The notes under the pieces were generated by a model that saw only the letters and a list, made by a program, of their open reading frames with translations, ran no database searches and was not told where the DNA came from. Positions 24,059 through 35,965 of a DNA stretch of 64,000 nt are shown here, piece after piece. Numbering within the stretch: position 1 is the stretch's first letter; every line of letters begins with the position of its first letter. Source of the DNA: Hydractinia symbiolongicarpus (Eukaryota; Cnidaria; Hydrozoa; Anthoathecata; Hydractiniidae); the NCBI RefSeq assembly GCF_029227915.1, contig NC_079876.1, positions 33,587,828-33,651,827 on the forward strand, in the 5' to 3' direction. The translations under genes were made by a program, and so were the position numbers.

Positions 24059-25717
24059 TTCCGGCAATCATGTCAAATTAAGATGAATGTTAGTTCTTGG
24101 AGTCCAATTGTCTCATTTATCACATTTATAAGGACACAGCCCAAAATCAGTTCAATAAAGTCCCGCAGTCAATCGTTTCACTGTTAAAAGCGATACAACC
24201 TAGTAATACCGGAAAGATATCACGAAATACATGTTGGTACGAATATGTGACTCAACCATTGTAACTCAAACGGATTGATACTGTTAGAAAGTCAATGAAA
24301 CGTTGTTTTTTAAACTGTCTCTGTTTCTTCAGCGCGCGATGACGGCTAGGATTGGTCCCACGGTAAAGAATGACTTATTTATCTAATTTTTTAAATGAAG
24401 CGCTACCACAGCGCCCAGTGTAATCGCTGAGTTCCGGCAATCATGTCAAATTAAGAAGAATGTTATTTCCTGGAGTCCAAAATCAGTTCAATTAAGTCCC
24501 ACAGTCAATCGTTTCCCTGTTAAAAGGGATGCAACCTAGTAATATCAGAAAAATATCGTTAAATACATGTTGGTACGAATATGTGACCCAACCGTTGTAA
24601 CTCAAACGCATTGCCACCATTAGAAAGTCAATGAATTGTAGTTTTTGAAACTGTCTCTGTTTCTTCAGCGCACGATAACGGTTAGGATTGGTCCCACAGT
24701 AAAAAATGACTTTTTTATCTAAATTTTTAAATTAAGCGCTACCACAGCGCCCAGTGTAATCGCTGAGTTCCGGCAATAATTTCAAATTAAAAAGAATGTT
24801 ACTTCTTGGAATTCTATTGTCTCCTTTATTACATTTATCAGGTCGCAGTCCAAAGTTAATTCAATTAGGTCCCACAGTCAATCGTTTCATTGTTGAAAGC
24901 GATGCAACCTAGTAATACTAGGAAAATATCGCTAAATACATGTTGGTACGAATATGTCACCCAACCGTTGTAACTCAAACGGACTGACACCGTTAGAAAG
25001 TCAATCAAATATACTTTTTGAAACTGTCGCTAATTCTTTAGCGCGCGATAACGCCTAGGATTGGTCCCACAGTAAAAAATGACATATTAATATAAACTTT
25101 TAAATGAAGCGCTACCACAGCGTCCAGTGTAATCGCTGAGTTCCGGCAATCACGTCAAATTAAGAAGAATGTTATTTCTTGGAGTCCAAAATCAGTTCAA
25201 TTAAGTCCCACAGTCAATCGTTTCCCTGTTAGAAGCGATGCAACCTAGTAATGTCAGAAAAATATCGTTAAATACATGTTGGTACAAATATGTGACCCAA
25301 CCGTTGTAACCCAAACGCATTGACACCGTTAGAAAGTTAATGAATTGTAGTTTTTGAAACTATTTCTTCAGCGCGCGATAACGGCGAGGATTGGTTGCAC
25401 GGTAAAGAATGACTTATTTATCTAAATTTTTAAATGAAGCGCTACCACAGCGCCCAGTGTAATCGCTGAGTTCCGGCAATCATGTCAAATTAAGATGAAT
25501 GTTAGCTCTTGGAGTCCAATTGTCTCATTTATCACATTTATAAGGTCACAGCCCAAAATCAGTTCATATAAGTCCCACAGTCAATCGTTTCATTGTTAAA
25601 AGCGATGCAATCTAGTAATATCAGAAAAATATCGCTAAATACATGTTGGCACGAATATGTGACCCAACCGTTGTAACTCAAACGAACTGACACCGTTATA
25701 AAGTCAATGAAATGTAG

Positions 25718-25738
25718 CTGATAAATGAGACAATTGGC
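25718..25738 (-). repeat. 21-bp inverted satellite fragment at a deletion junction, copy 2
   Basis: This has the same 21 bases and the same flanks (AATGTAG on the left, AGTCCCTAACAG on the right) as 21610-21630, in the 507-bp composite at 25471-25977. Identical junctions indicate one original event followed by duplication of roughly 530 bp or more; they are not two independent events. Confidence 0.9.
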
Positions 25739-27001
25739 AGTCCCTAACAGTCAATCGTTTCACTGTAAAAAGCGATACAACCTAGTAATACCGGAAAGAT
25801 ATCACGAAATACACGTTGGTACGAATATGTGACTCAACCGTTGTAACTCAAACGGATTGATACTGTTAGAAAGTCAATGAAACGTTGTTTTTTAAACTGT
25901 CTCTGTTTCTTCAGCGCGGGATAACGGCGAGGATTTTTAAATGAAGCGCTACCACATCGCCCAGTGTAATCGCTGAGTTCCGCCAATCATGTCAAATTAA
26001 AAAGAATGTTATTTCCTGGAGTCCAAAATCAGTTCAATTAAGTCCCACAGTCAATCGTTTCCCTGTTAAAAGGGATGCAACCTAGTAATATCAGAAAAAT
26101 ATCGTTAAATACATGTTGGTACGAATATGTGACCCAACCGTTGTAACTCAAACGCATTGCCACCATTAGAAAGTCAATGAATTGTAGTTTTTGAAACTGT
26201 CGCTATTTCTTCAGCGCGCGATAACGGCGAGGATTGGTTGCACGGTAAAGAATGACTTATTTATCTAAATTTTTAAATTAAGCGCTACCACAGCGCACAG
26301 TGTAATCACTGAGTTCCGGCACCCATGTCAAATTAAGATGAATGTTTTTTCTTGGAGTCCAATTGTCTCATTTATCACATTTATAAGGTCACAGACCAAA
26401 ATCAGTTCAATAAAGTCCCACAGTCAATCGTTTCACTGTTATAAGCGATACAAACTAGTAATACCGGAAAGATATCACGAAATACATGTTGGTACGAATA
26501 TGTGACCAAACCGTTGTAACTCAAACGGATTGATACTGTTAGAAAGTCAATGAATTGTAGTTTTTGAAACTGTCGCTATTTCTTCAGCGCGCGATAACAG
26601 CTAGGATTGGTCCCACAGTAAAAATGACTTATTTATTCACGTCAAATTAAGAAGAATGTTATTTCTTGGAGTCAAAATGTCTCAATTATCACATTTATAA
26701 GGTCACAGTCCAAAGTTACTTCAATTAAGTCCCACATTCAATCGTTTCACAGTTAAAAGCGATACAACCTAGTAATAACAGTTAAATATCGATAAATACA
26801 TGTTGGTACGAATATGTGACCCAACCGTTGTAACTCAAACGGACTGAAATCGATAGAAAGTCCGTGAAAAGTAGTATTTGAAACTGTCTCTATTTCTTCA
26901 GCGCGCGCTAACGGCTAGGATTGATCCCACAGTTAAAAAGTGACTTTTTTATCCTAATTTTTAAATGAAGCGCTACCACAGCGCCCAGTGTAATCTCTGA
27001 G

Positions 27002-29807
27002 TTGCGGCAATCATGTCAAATTAAGAAGAATGTTATTTCTTGGAGTCCAATTGTCTCACTTTCACATTTATAACGCCACAGCCCAAAGTCAGTTCAATTA
27101 AGTCCCACAGTCAATCGTTTCACTATTAAAAGTGATACAACCTAGTAATACCGGAAAGATATCACGAAATACATGTTGGTACGAATATGTGACTCAACCG
27201 TTGTAACTCAAACGGATTGATACTGTTAGAAAGTCAATGAAACGTAGTTTATGAAACTGTCTCTGTTTCTTCAGCGCGGGATAAGGGCTAGGATTGGTCC
27301 CACGGTAAAAAATGACTTATTTATCTAAATTTTCAAATGAAGCGCTACCACAGCGTCCAGCGTAATCGCTGAGTTCCGGCAATAATGTCAAATTAAAAAG
27401 ACTGTTACTTCTTGGAGTCCAATTGTCTCCTTTACCACATGTATCAGGTCACAGTCCAAAGTTAATTCAATTAAGTCCCACACTCAATCGTTTCATTGTT
27501 AAAAGCGATGCAACCTAGTAATATCAGAAAAATATCGCAAAATGCATGTTGGTACGAATATGTGACCCAACCGTTGTAACTCAAACGGACTGAAATCGAT
27601 AGAAAGTCCGTGAAATGTAGTTTTTGAAACTGTCGCTCTTTTTTAAGCGCACGATAACAGCTAGGATTGGTCCCACAGTAAAAATGACTTATTTATTCAC
27701 GTCAAATTAAGAAGAATGTTATTTCTTGGAGTCCAACTGTCTCAATTATAACTTTTAGCAGGTCACAGTCCAAAGTTAGTTCAATTAAGTCCCACATTCA
27801 ATCGTTTCACTGTTAAAAGCGATGCAACCTAGTATAAACAGATAAAAATATCGCTAAATACATGTTGGTACGAATATGTGACGCAACTGCTGTAACTGAA
27901 GCGGATTGATACCGTTAGAAAGTCTATGAAATGTAGTTCTTGAAAGTGTCGCTATTTCTTCAGGACGCGATAACGGCTAGGATTGGTCTCACAGTAAAAA
28001 TGACTTATTTATCAAAATTTTTAAATCAAGCGCTACCACAGCGCCCAGTGTAATCGCTGAGTTCCGGCAAGCACATCAAAATAAGAAGAATGTTATTTCT
28101 TGGAGTCCAATTGTCTCATTTATCACATTTATCAGGTCGCAGTAAAAAAATAGTTCAATTAAGTCCCACATTCAATCGTTTCATAGTTAAAAACGATGCA
28201 ACCTAGTAATATCAGAAAAATATCGCAAAATGCATGTTGGTACGAATATGTGACCAAACCGTTGTAACTCAAACGGACTCACACCGTTAGAAAGTCAATG
28301 AAATGTAGTTTTTGAAACTGTCGCTATTTTTTCAGCGCGCGATAACAGCTAGGATTGGTCCCACAGTAAAAATGACTTATTTATTCACATCAAAATAAGA
28401 AGAATGTTATTTCTTGGAGTCCAATTGTCTCATTTATCACATTTATCAGGTCGCAGTCCAAAATTAGTTCAATTAAGTCCCACATTCAATCGTTTCATAG
28501 TTAAAAGCGATGCAACCTAGTAATATCAGAAAAATATCGCTAAATACATGTTGGTACGAATATGTGACTCAACAGTTGTAACTCAAGCGGATTGATACTG
28601 TTAGAAAGTCAATGAATTGTAGTTTTTGAAACTGTCGCTATTTCTTCAGCGCGCGATAACGGTTAGGATTGGTCCCACAGTAAAGAATGACTTATTTATC
28701 TAAACTCTTAAATGAAGCGCTACCACATCGCCCAGTGTAATCGCTGAGTTCCGGCAATCATGTCAAATTAAGATGAATGTTATTTCTTGGAGTCCAATTG
28801 TCTCATTTATCACATTTATAAGGTCACAGCCCAAAATCTGTTCAATATAGTCCCACAGTCAATCGTTTCACTGTTAAAAGCGATACAACCTAGTAATACC
28901 GGAAAGATATCACGAAATACATGTTGGTACGAATATGTGACTCAACCGTTGTAACTCAAACGGATTGATACTGTTAGAAAGTCAATGAAACGTAGTTTTT
29001 GAAACTGTCTCTGTTTTTTCGGCGCGCGATAACAGCTAGGATTGGTCCCACAGTAAAAATGACTTATTTATTCACGTCAAATTAAGAAGAATGTTATTTC
29101 TTGGAGTCCAAATGTCTGAATTATCACATTTATAAGGTCACAGTCCAAAGTTAGTTCAATTAAGTCCCACATTCAATCGTTTCACAGTTAAAAGCGATGG
29201 AACCTAGTAATAACAGTATAATATCGCTAAATACATGTTGGTACGAATATGTGACTCAACCGTTGTAACTCAAACGGATTGATACTGTTAGAAATTCAAT
29301 GAAACGTGGTTTTTGAAACTGCCTCTGTTTCTTCAGCGCGGGATAACGGCTAGGATTGGTCCCACATTAAAAAATGACTTATTTATCTAAATTTTCAAAT
29401 GAAGCGCTACCACAGCGCCCAGTGTAATCGCTGAGTTCCGGCAATAATGTCAAATTAAAAAGAATGTTACTTCTTGGAATCCAATTTTCTCCTTTATCAC
29501 ATGTATCAGGTCACAGTCCAAAGTTAATTCAATTATGTCCCATACTCAATCGTTTCATTGTTAAAAGCGATGCAACCTAGTAATAACAGATAAATATCGC
29601 TAAATACATGTTGGTACGAATATGTGACGCAACTGTTTTAACTGAAGCGGATTGATACTGTTAGAAAGTCTGTGAAATGTAGTTCTTGAAAGTGTCGCTA
29701 TTTCTTCAGGACGCGATAACGGCTAGGATTGGTCCCACAGTAAAAATGACTTATTTATCAAAATTTTTAAATCAAGCGCTACCACAGCGCCCAGTGTAAT
29801 CTCTGAG
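27002..29807. repeat. HOR of alternating 373/314-bp monomers, 2806 bp, copy 1
   Basis: Anchors end at 27001, 27373, 28061, 28748, 29435 and 29807; the 687-688 bp gaps each hide one anchor-less ~314-bp monomer. The right part matches the next copy at an offset of 2490 bp and the left part at 2806 bp. The 316-bp difference is one extra short monomer (junction near 28383) present only in this copy. Confidence 0.8.
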
Positions 29808-32100
29808 TTGCGGCAATCATGTCAAATTAAGAAGAATGTTATTTCTTGGAGTCCAATTGTCTCACTTTCACATTTATAAGGCCACAGCCCAAAGTCAGTT
29901 CAATTAAGTCCCACAGTCAATCGTTTCACTGTTAAAAGTGATACAACCTAGTAATACCGGAAAGATATCACGAAATACATGTTGGTACGAATATGTGACT
30001 CAACCGTTGTAACTCAAACGGATTGATACTGTTAGAAAGTCAATGAAACGTAGTTTGTGAAACTGTCTCTGTTTCTTCAGCGCGGGATAACGGCTAGGAT
30101 TGGTCCCTCGGTAAAAAATGACTTATTTATCTAAATTTTCAAATGAAGCGCTACCACAGTGTCCAGTGTAATCGCTGAGTTCCGGCAATAATGTCAAATT
30201 AAAAAGAATGTTACTTCTTGGAGTCCAATTATCTCCTTTACCACATGTATCAGGTCACAGTCCAAAGTTAATTCAATTAAGTCCCACACTCAATCGGTTC
30301 ATTGTTAAAAGCGATGCAACCTAGTAATATCAGAAAAATATCGCAAAATGCATGTTGGTACGAATATGTGACCAAACCGTTGTAACTCAAACGGACCAAC
30401 ACCGTTAGAAATTTAATGAAATGTAGTTTTTGAAACTGTCGCTATTTTTTAAGCGCACGATAACAGCTGGGATTGGTCCCACAGTAAAAATGACTTATTT
30501 ATTCACGTCAAATTAAGAAGAATGTTATTTCTTGGAGTCCAACTGTCTCAATTATCACTTTTAGCAGGTCACAGTCCAAAGTTAGTTCAATTAAGTCCCA
30601 CATTCAATCGTTTCACTGTTAAAAGCGATGCAACCTAGTAATAACAGATAAATATCGCTAAATACATGTTGGTACGAATATGTGACGCAACTGTTGTAAC
30701 TGAAGCGGATTGATACCGTTAGAAAGTCTATGAAATGTAGTTCTTGAAAGTGTCGCTATTTCTTCAGGACGCGATAACGGCTAGGATTGGTCCCACAGTA
30801 AAAATGACTTATTTATCAAAATTTTCAAATCTAGCGCTACCACAGCGCCCAGTGTAATCGCTGAGTTCCGGCAAGCACATCAAAATAAGAAGAATGTTAT
30901 TTCTTGGAGTCCAATTGTCTCATTTATCACATTTATCAGGTCGCAGTCCAAAATTAGTTCAATTAAGTCCCACATTCAATCGTTTCATAGTTAAAAGCGA
31001 TGAAACCTAGTAATATCAGAAAAATATCGCAAAATACATGTTGGTACGAATATGTGACTCAACCGTTGTAACTCAAGCGGATTGATACTGTTAGAAAGTC
31101 AATGAATTGTAGTTTTTGAAACTGTCGCTATTTCTTCAGCGCGCGATAACGGTTAGGATTGGTCCCACAGTAAAGAATGACTTATTTACCTAAACTCTTA
31201 AATGAAGCGCTACCACATCGCCCAGTGTAATCGCTGAGTTCCGGCAATCATGTCAAATTAAGATGAATGTTATTTCTTGGAGTCAAATTGTCTCATTTAT
31301 CACATTTATAAGGTCACAGCCCAAAATCAGTTCAATATAGTCCCACAGTCAATCGTTTCACTGTTAAAAGCGATACAACCTAGTAATACCGGAAAGATAT
31401 CACGAAATACATGTTGGTACGAATATGTGACTCAACCGTTGTAACTCAAACGGATTGATACTGTTAGAAAGTCAATGAAACGTAGTTTTTGAAACTGTCT
31501 CTGTTTTTTCAGCACGCGATAACAGCTAGGATTGGTCCCACAGTAAAAATGACTTATTTATTCACGTCAAATTAAGAAGAATGTTATTTCTTGGAGTCCA
31601 AATGTCTCAATTATCACATTTATAAGGTCACAGTCCAAAGTTAGTTCAATTAAGTCCCACATTCAATCGTTTCACACTTAAAAGCGATGCAACCTAGTAA
31701 TACCAGTATAATATCGCTAAATACATGTTGGTACGAATATGTGACTCAACCGTTGTAACTCAAACGGATTGATACTGTTAGAAAGTCAATGAAACGTAGT
31801 TTTTGAAACTGCCTCTGTTTCTTCAGCGCGGGATAACGGCTAGGATTGGTCCCACATTAAAAAATGACTTATTTATCTAAATTTTCAAATGAAGCGCTAC
31901 CACAGCGCCCAGTGTAATCGCTGAGTTCCGGCAATAATGTCAAATTAAAAAGAATTTTACTTCTTGGAATCCAATTTTCTCCTTTATCACATGTATCAGG
32001 TCACAGTCCAAAGTTAATTCAATTATGTCCCATACTCAATCGTTTCATTGTTAAAAGCGATGCAACCTAGTAATATCAAGAAAATATCGCAAAATGCATG
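29808..32100. repeat. HOR of alternating monomers, ~2490 bp, copy 2
   Basis: Anchors end at 30179, 30865, 31238 and 31925. Equivalent positions in copy 1 are 28748 and 31238, and 29435 and 31925, an exact offset of 2490 bp. It lacks one 314-bp monomer present in copy 1. At about 32100 the sequence switches to the TTGGTAAGAATATG type that opens the 3865-bp HOR. Confidence 0.8.
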
Positions 32101-35100
32101 TTGGTAAGAATATGTGACCCAACCGTTGAAATTCAAACGGACTGACATTGATAGAAAGTCGGTGAAAAGTGGTATTTAAAACTGTCTCTATTTCTTCAAC
32201 GCGCGCTAACGGCTAGGATTCGTCCCACGGCTAAAAAATGACTTTTTTATCTTAATTTTCAAATGAAGCGCTACCACAGGGACCAGTGTAATCCCTGAGT
32301 TGCGGCAATCATGTCAAATTAAGAAGAATGTTATTTCTTGGAGTCCAATTGTCTTACTTTTACATTTATAAGGTCACAGCCCAAAATCAGTTCAATTAAG
32401 TCCCACAGTCAATCGTTTCACTGTTAAAAGCGATACAACATAGTAATACCGGAAAGATATCACGAAATACATGTTGGTACGAATATGTGACTCAACCGTT
32501 GTAACACAAACGGATTGATACTGTTAGAAAGTCAATGAAATGTGGTTTTTGAAACTGTCTCTATTTTTTCAGCGCGGGATAACGGCTAGGATTGGTCCCA
32601 CACAAAAAAATGACTTTTTCATCTAAATTTTTGAATGAAGCGCTACCACAGCGCCCAGTGTAATCGCTGAGTTCCGGCAATCATGTCAAATTAAGAAGAA
32701 TGGTTCTTCTTGGAGTTCAATTGTCTCACTTATAACATTCATCAGGTCACAGTCCAGAGTTAGGTTAATTAAGTCCCACAGTCAGTCGTTTCATTGTTAA
32801 AAGCGATGCAATCTAGTAATATCAGAAAAATATCGCTAAATACATGTTGGTACGAATATGTGGCCCAACCGTTGTAACTCAAACGAACTGACACCGTTAG
32901 AAAGTCAATGAAATGTAGTTTTTGAAACTGTCGCTATTTTTTCAGCGCGCGATAACAGCTAGGATTGGTCCCACAGTAAAAATGACTTATTTATTCACGT
33001 CAAATTAAGAAGAATGTTATTTCTTGGAGTCCAAATGTCTCAATTATCACATTTATAAGGTCACAGTCCAAAGTTAGTTCAATTAAGTCCCACATTCAAT
33101 CGTTTCACAGTTAATAGCGATGCGACCTAGTAATAACAGTAAAATATCGCTAAATACATGTTGGTACGAATATGTGACCCAACCGTTGTAACTCAAACGG
33201 ACTGACATCGATAGAAAGTCCGTGAAAAGTAGTATTTGAAACTGTCTCTATTTCTTCAGCGCGCGCTAACGGCTAGGATTGATCCCACAGTTAAAAAGTG
33301 ACTTTTTTATCCTAATTTTTAAATGAAGCGCTACCACAGCGCCCAGTGTAATCGCTGAGTTGCGGCAATCATGTCAAATTAAGAAGAATGTTATTTCTTG
33401 GAGTCTAATTGTCTCACTTTCACATTTATAAGGTCACAGCCCAAAATCAGTTCAATTAAGTCCCACAGTCAATCGCTTCACTGTTAAAAGTGATACAACC
33501 TAGTAATACCGGAAAGATATCACGAAATACATGTTGGTACGAATATGTGACTCAACCGTTGTAACTCAAACGGATTGATACTGTTAGAAAGTCAATGAAA
33601 CGTAGTTTTTGAAACTGTCTCTGTTTCTTCAGCGCGGGATAACGGCTAGGATTGGTCCCACAGTAAAAAATGACTTATTTATCTAAATTTTCAAATGAAG
33701 CGCTACCACAGCGCCCAGTGTAATCGCTGAGTTCCGGCAATAATGTCAAATTAAAAAGAATGTTACTTCTTGGAATCCAATTGTCTCCTTTATCACATGT
33801 ATCAGGTCACAGTCCAAAGTTAATTCAATTAAGTCCCACACTCAATCGTTTCATTGTTAAAAGCGATGCAACCTAGTAATATCAGAAAAATATTGCAAAA
33901 TGCATGTTGGTACGAATATGTGACCAAACCGTTGTAACTCAAACGGACTAACACCGTTAGAAAGTCAATGAAATGTAGTTTTTGAAACTGTCGCTATTTT
34001 TTCAGCGCGCGATAACAGCTAGGATTGGTCCCACAGTAAAAATGACTTATTTATTCACGTCAAATTAAGAAGAATGTTATTTCTTGGAGTCCAAATGTCT
34101 CAATTATCACATTTATAAGGTCACAGTCCAAAGTTAGTTCAATTAAGTCCCACATTCAATCGTTTCACAGTTAAAAGCGATGCAACCTAGTAATAACAGA
34201 TAAATATCGCTAAATACATGTTGGTACGAATATGTGACGCAACTGTTGTAACTGAAGCGGATTGATACCGTTAGAAAGTCTATGAAATGTAGTTCTTGAA
34301 AGTGTCGCTATTTCTTCAGGACGCTATAACGGCTAGGATTGGTCCCACAGTAAAAATGACTTATTTATCAAAATTTTTAAATCAAGCGCTACCACAGCGC
34401 CCAGTGTAATCGCTGAGTTCTGGCAAGCACATCAAAATAAGAAGAATGTTATTTCTTGGAGTCCAATTGTCTCATTTATCACATTTATCAGGTCGCAGTC
34501 CAAAATTAGTTCAATTAAGTCCCACATTCAATCGTTTCATAGTTAAAAGCGATGCAACCTAGTAATATCAGAAAAATATCGCTAAATACATGTTGGTACG
34601 AATATGTGACTCAACCGTTGTAACTCAAACGGATTGATACTGTTAGAAAGTCAATGAAACGTAGTTTTTGAAACTGTCTCTGTTTTTTCAGCGCGCGATA
34701 ACAGCTAGGATTGGTCCCACAGTAAAAATGACTTATTTATTCACGTCAAATTAAGAAGAATGTTATTTCTTGGAGTCCAAATGTCCCAATTATCACATTT
34801 ATAAGGTCACAGTCCAAAGTTAGTTCAATTAAGTCCCACATTCAATCGTTTCACAGTTAAAAGCGATGCAACCTAGTAATAACAGTATAATATCGCTAAA
34901 TACATGTTGGTACGAATATGTGACTCAACCGTTGTAACTCAAACGGATTGATACTGGTAGAAAGTCAATGAAACGTAGTTTTTGAAACTGCCTCTGTTTC
35001 TTCAGCGCGGGATAACGGCTAGGATTGGTCCCACATTAAAAAATGACTTATTTATCTAAATTTTCAAATGAAGCGCTACCACAGCGCCCAGTGTAATCGC

Positions 35101-35965
35101 TGAGTTCCGGCAATAATGTCAAATTAAAAAGAATGTTACTTCTTGGAATCCAATTTTCTCCTTTATCACATGTATCAGGTCACAGTCCAAAGTTAATTCA
35201 ATTATGTCCCATACTCAATCGTTTCATTGTTAAAAGCGATGCAACCTAGTAATATCAAGAAAATATCGCAAAATGCATGTTTGTACGAATATGTGACCAA
35301 ACCGTTGTAACTCAAACGGACTAACACCGTTATAAATTTAATGAAATGTAGTTTTTGAAACTGTCGCTATATTTTCAGCGCGCGATAACAGCTAGGATTG
35401 GTCCCACAGTAAAAATGACTTATTTATTCACGTCAAATTAAGAAGAATGTTATTTCTTAGAGTCCAAATGTCTCAATTATCACGGTTAGCAGGTCACAGT
35501 CCAAAGTTAGTTCAATTAAGTCCCACATTCAATCGTTTCACTGTAAAAAGCGATGCAACCTAGTAATAACAGATAAATATCGCTAAATACATGTTGGTAC
35601 GAATATGTGACGCAACTGTTGTAACTGAAGCGGATTGATACCGTTAGAAAGTCTATGAAATGTAGTTCTTTAAAACGTCGTTATTTCTTCAGGGCGCGAT
35701 AACGGCTAGGATTGGTCTTACAGTAAAAATGACTTATTTATCAAAATTTTTAAATCAAGCGCTACAACAGCGCCCAGTGTAATCGCTGAGTTCCGGCAAG
35801 CACATCAAAAGAAGAAGAATGTTATTTCTTGGAGTCCAATTGTCTCATTTCTCACATTTATCAGGTCGCAGTCCAAAATTAGTTCAATTAAGTCCCACAT
35901 TCAATCGTTTCACTGTTAAAAGCCATGCAACCTAGTTATATCAGATAAATATCGCTAAATACATG
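32101..35965. repeat. HOR, 3865 bp, copy 1
   Basis: The copy begins at TTGGTAAGAATATGTGACCC, a word seen only at 32101, 35966, 39822 and 43315. Anchors end at 32299, 32671, 33359, 33731, 34417, 35104 and 35790. The first monomer has the AGGGA...TCCCT hairpin variant. Two monomers carry TTGAATGAAGCG and GAATGGTTCTTC. Four ~314-bp monomers are included. Confidence 0.9.
32277..32297 (+). other. Hairpin variant with compensatory change
   Basis: The second stem here is CAGGGA (32277-32282) with TCCCTG (32292-32297), six pairs, where ordinary monomers have CAGCG with CGCTG. Changes on both arms keep the pairing, while the alternative GCGCT/AGCGC stem is lost. The same variant precedes the anchors at 36164, 40020, 43513, 46601, 46826, 47797, 48022, 49366, 50710, 51680 and 53024; these are related by amplification, not independent. 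Confidence 0.65.

Larger units (their letters stand above)
16278..27001. repeat. Irregular mosaic zone of variant monomers
   Basis: Anchors end at 16277, 16650, 16986, 17359, 17774, 18104, 18477, 18843, 19258, 19594, 19967, 20340, 20676, 21362, 21868, 22232, 22568, 22941, 23313, 23728, 24058, 24431, 24767, 25140, 25470, 25977, 26313 and 27001. No single period governs the zone, but partial offsets occur. The anchors at 19967 and 20340 recur at 24767 and 25140 (4800 bp), and the composite at 21363-21868 recurs at 25471-25977 (about 4108 bp). The marker ACTGAGTTCCGGCACCC is at 18477, 19594, 20676, 22568 and 26313. Full, 336/330-bp (37-bp deletion), 415-bp (43-bp duplication) and the first ~314-bp (59-bp deletion) monomers are mixed here. 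No gene is seen. Confidence 0.82.

Noticed and set aside
16278-27001. A ~4.8-kb HOR in the mosaic zone
   Set aside because: Some anchors repeat at 4800 bp but others at 4108, 5173 or 5637 bp. With that many shifts a single period is not supported by eye.
32571-32600. CENP-B box-like sites (CAGCGCGGGATAACGG; and TTCGTACCAACATG on the minus strand)
   Set aside because: The first has CGGGA but lacks the TTCG part; the second has TTCGnnnnA but lacks CGGG. Neither matches the core positions, so no box is called.
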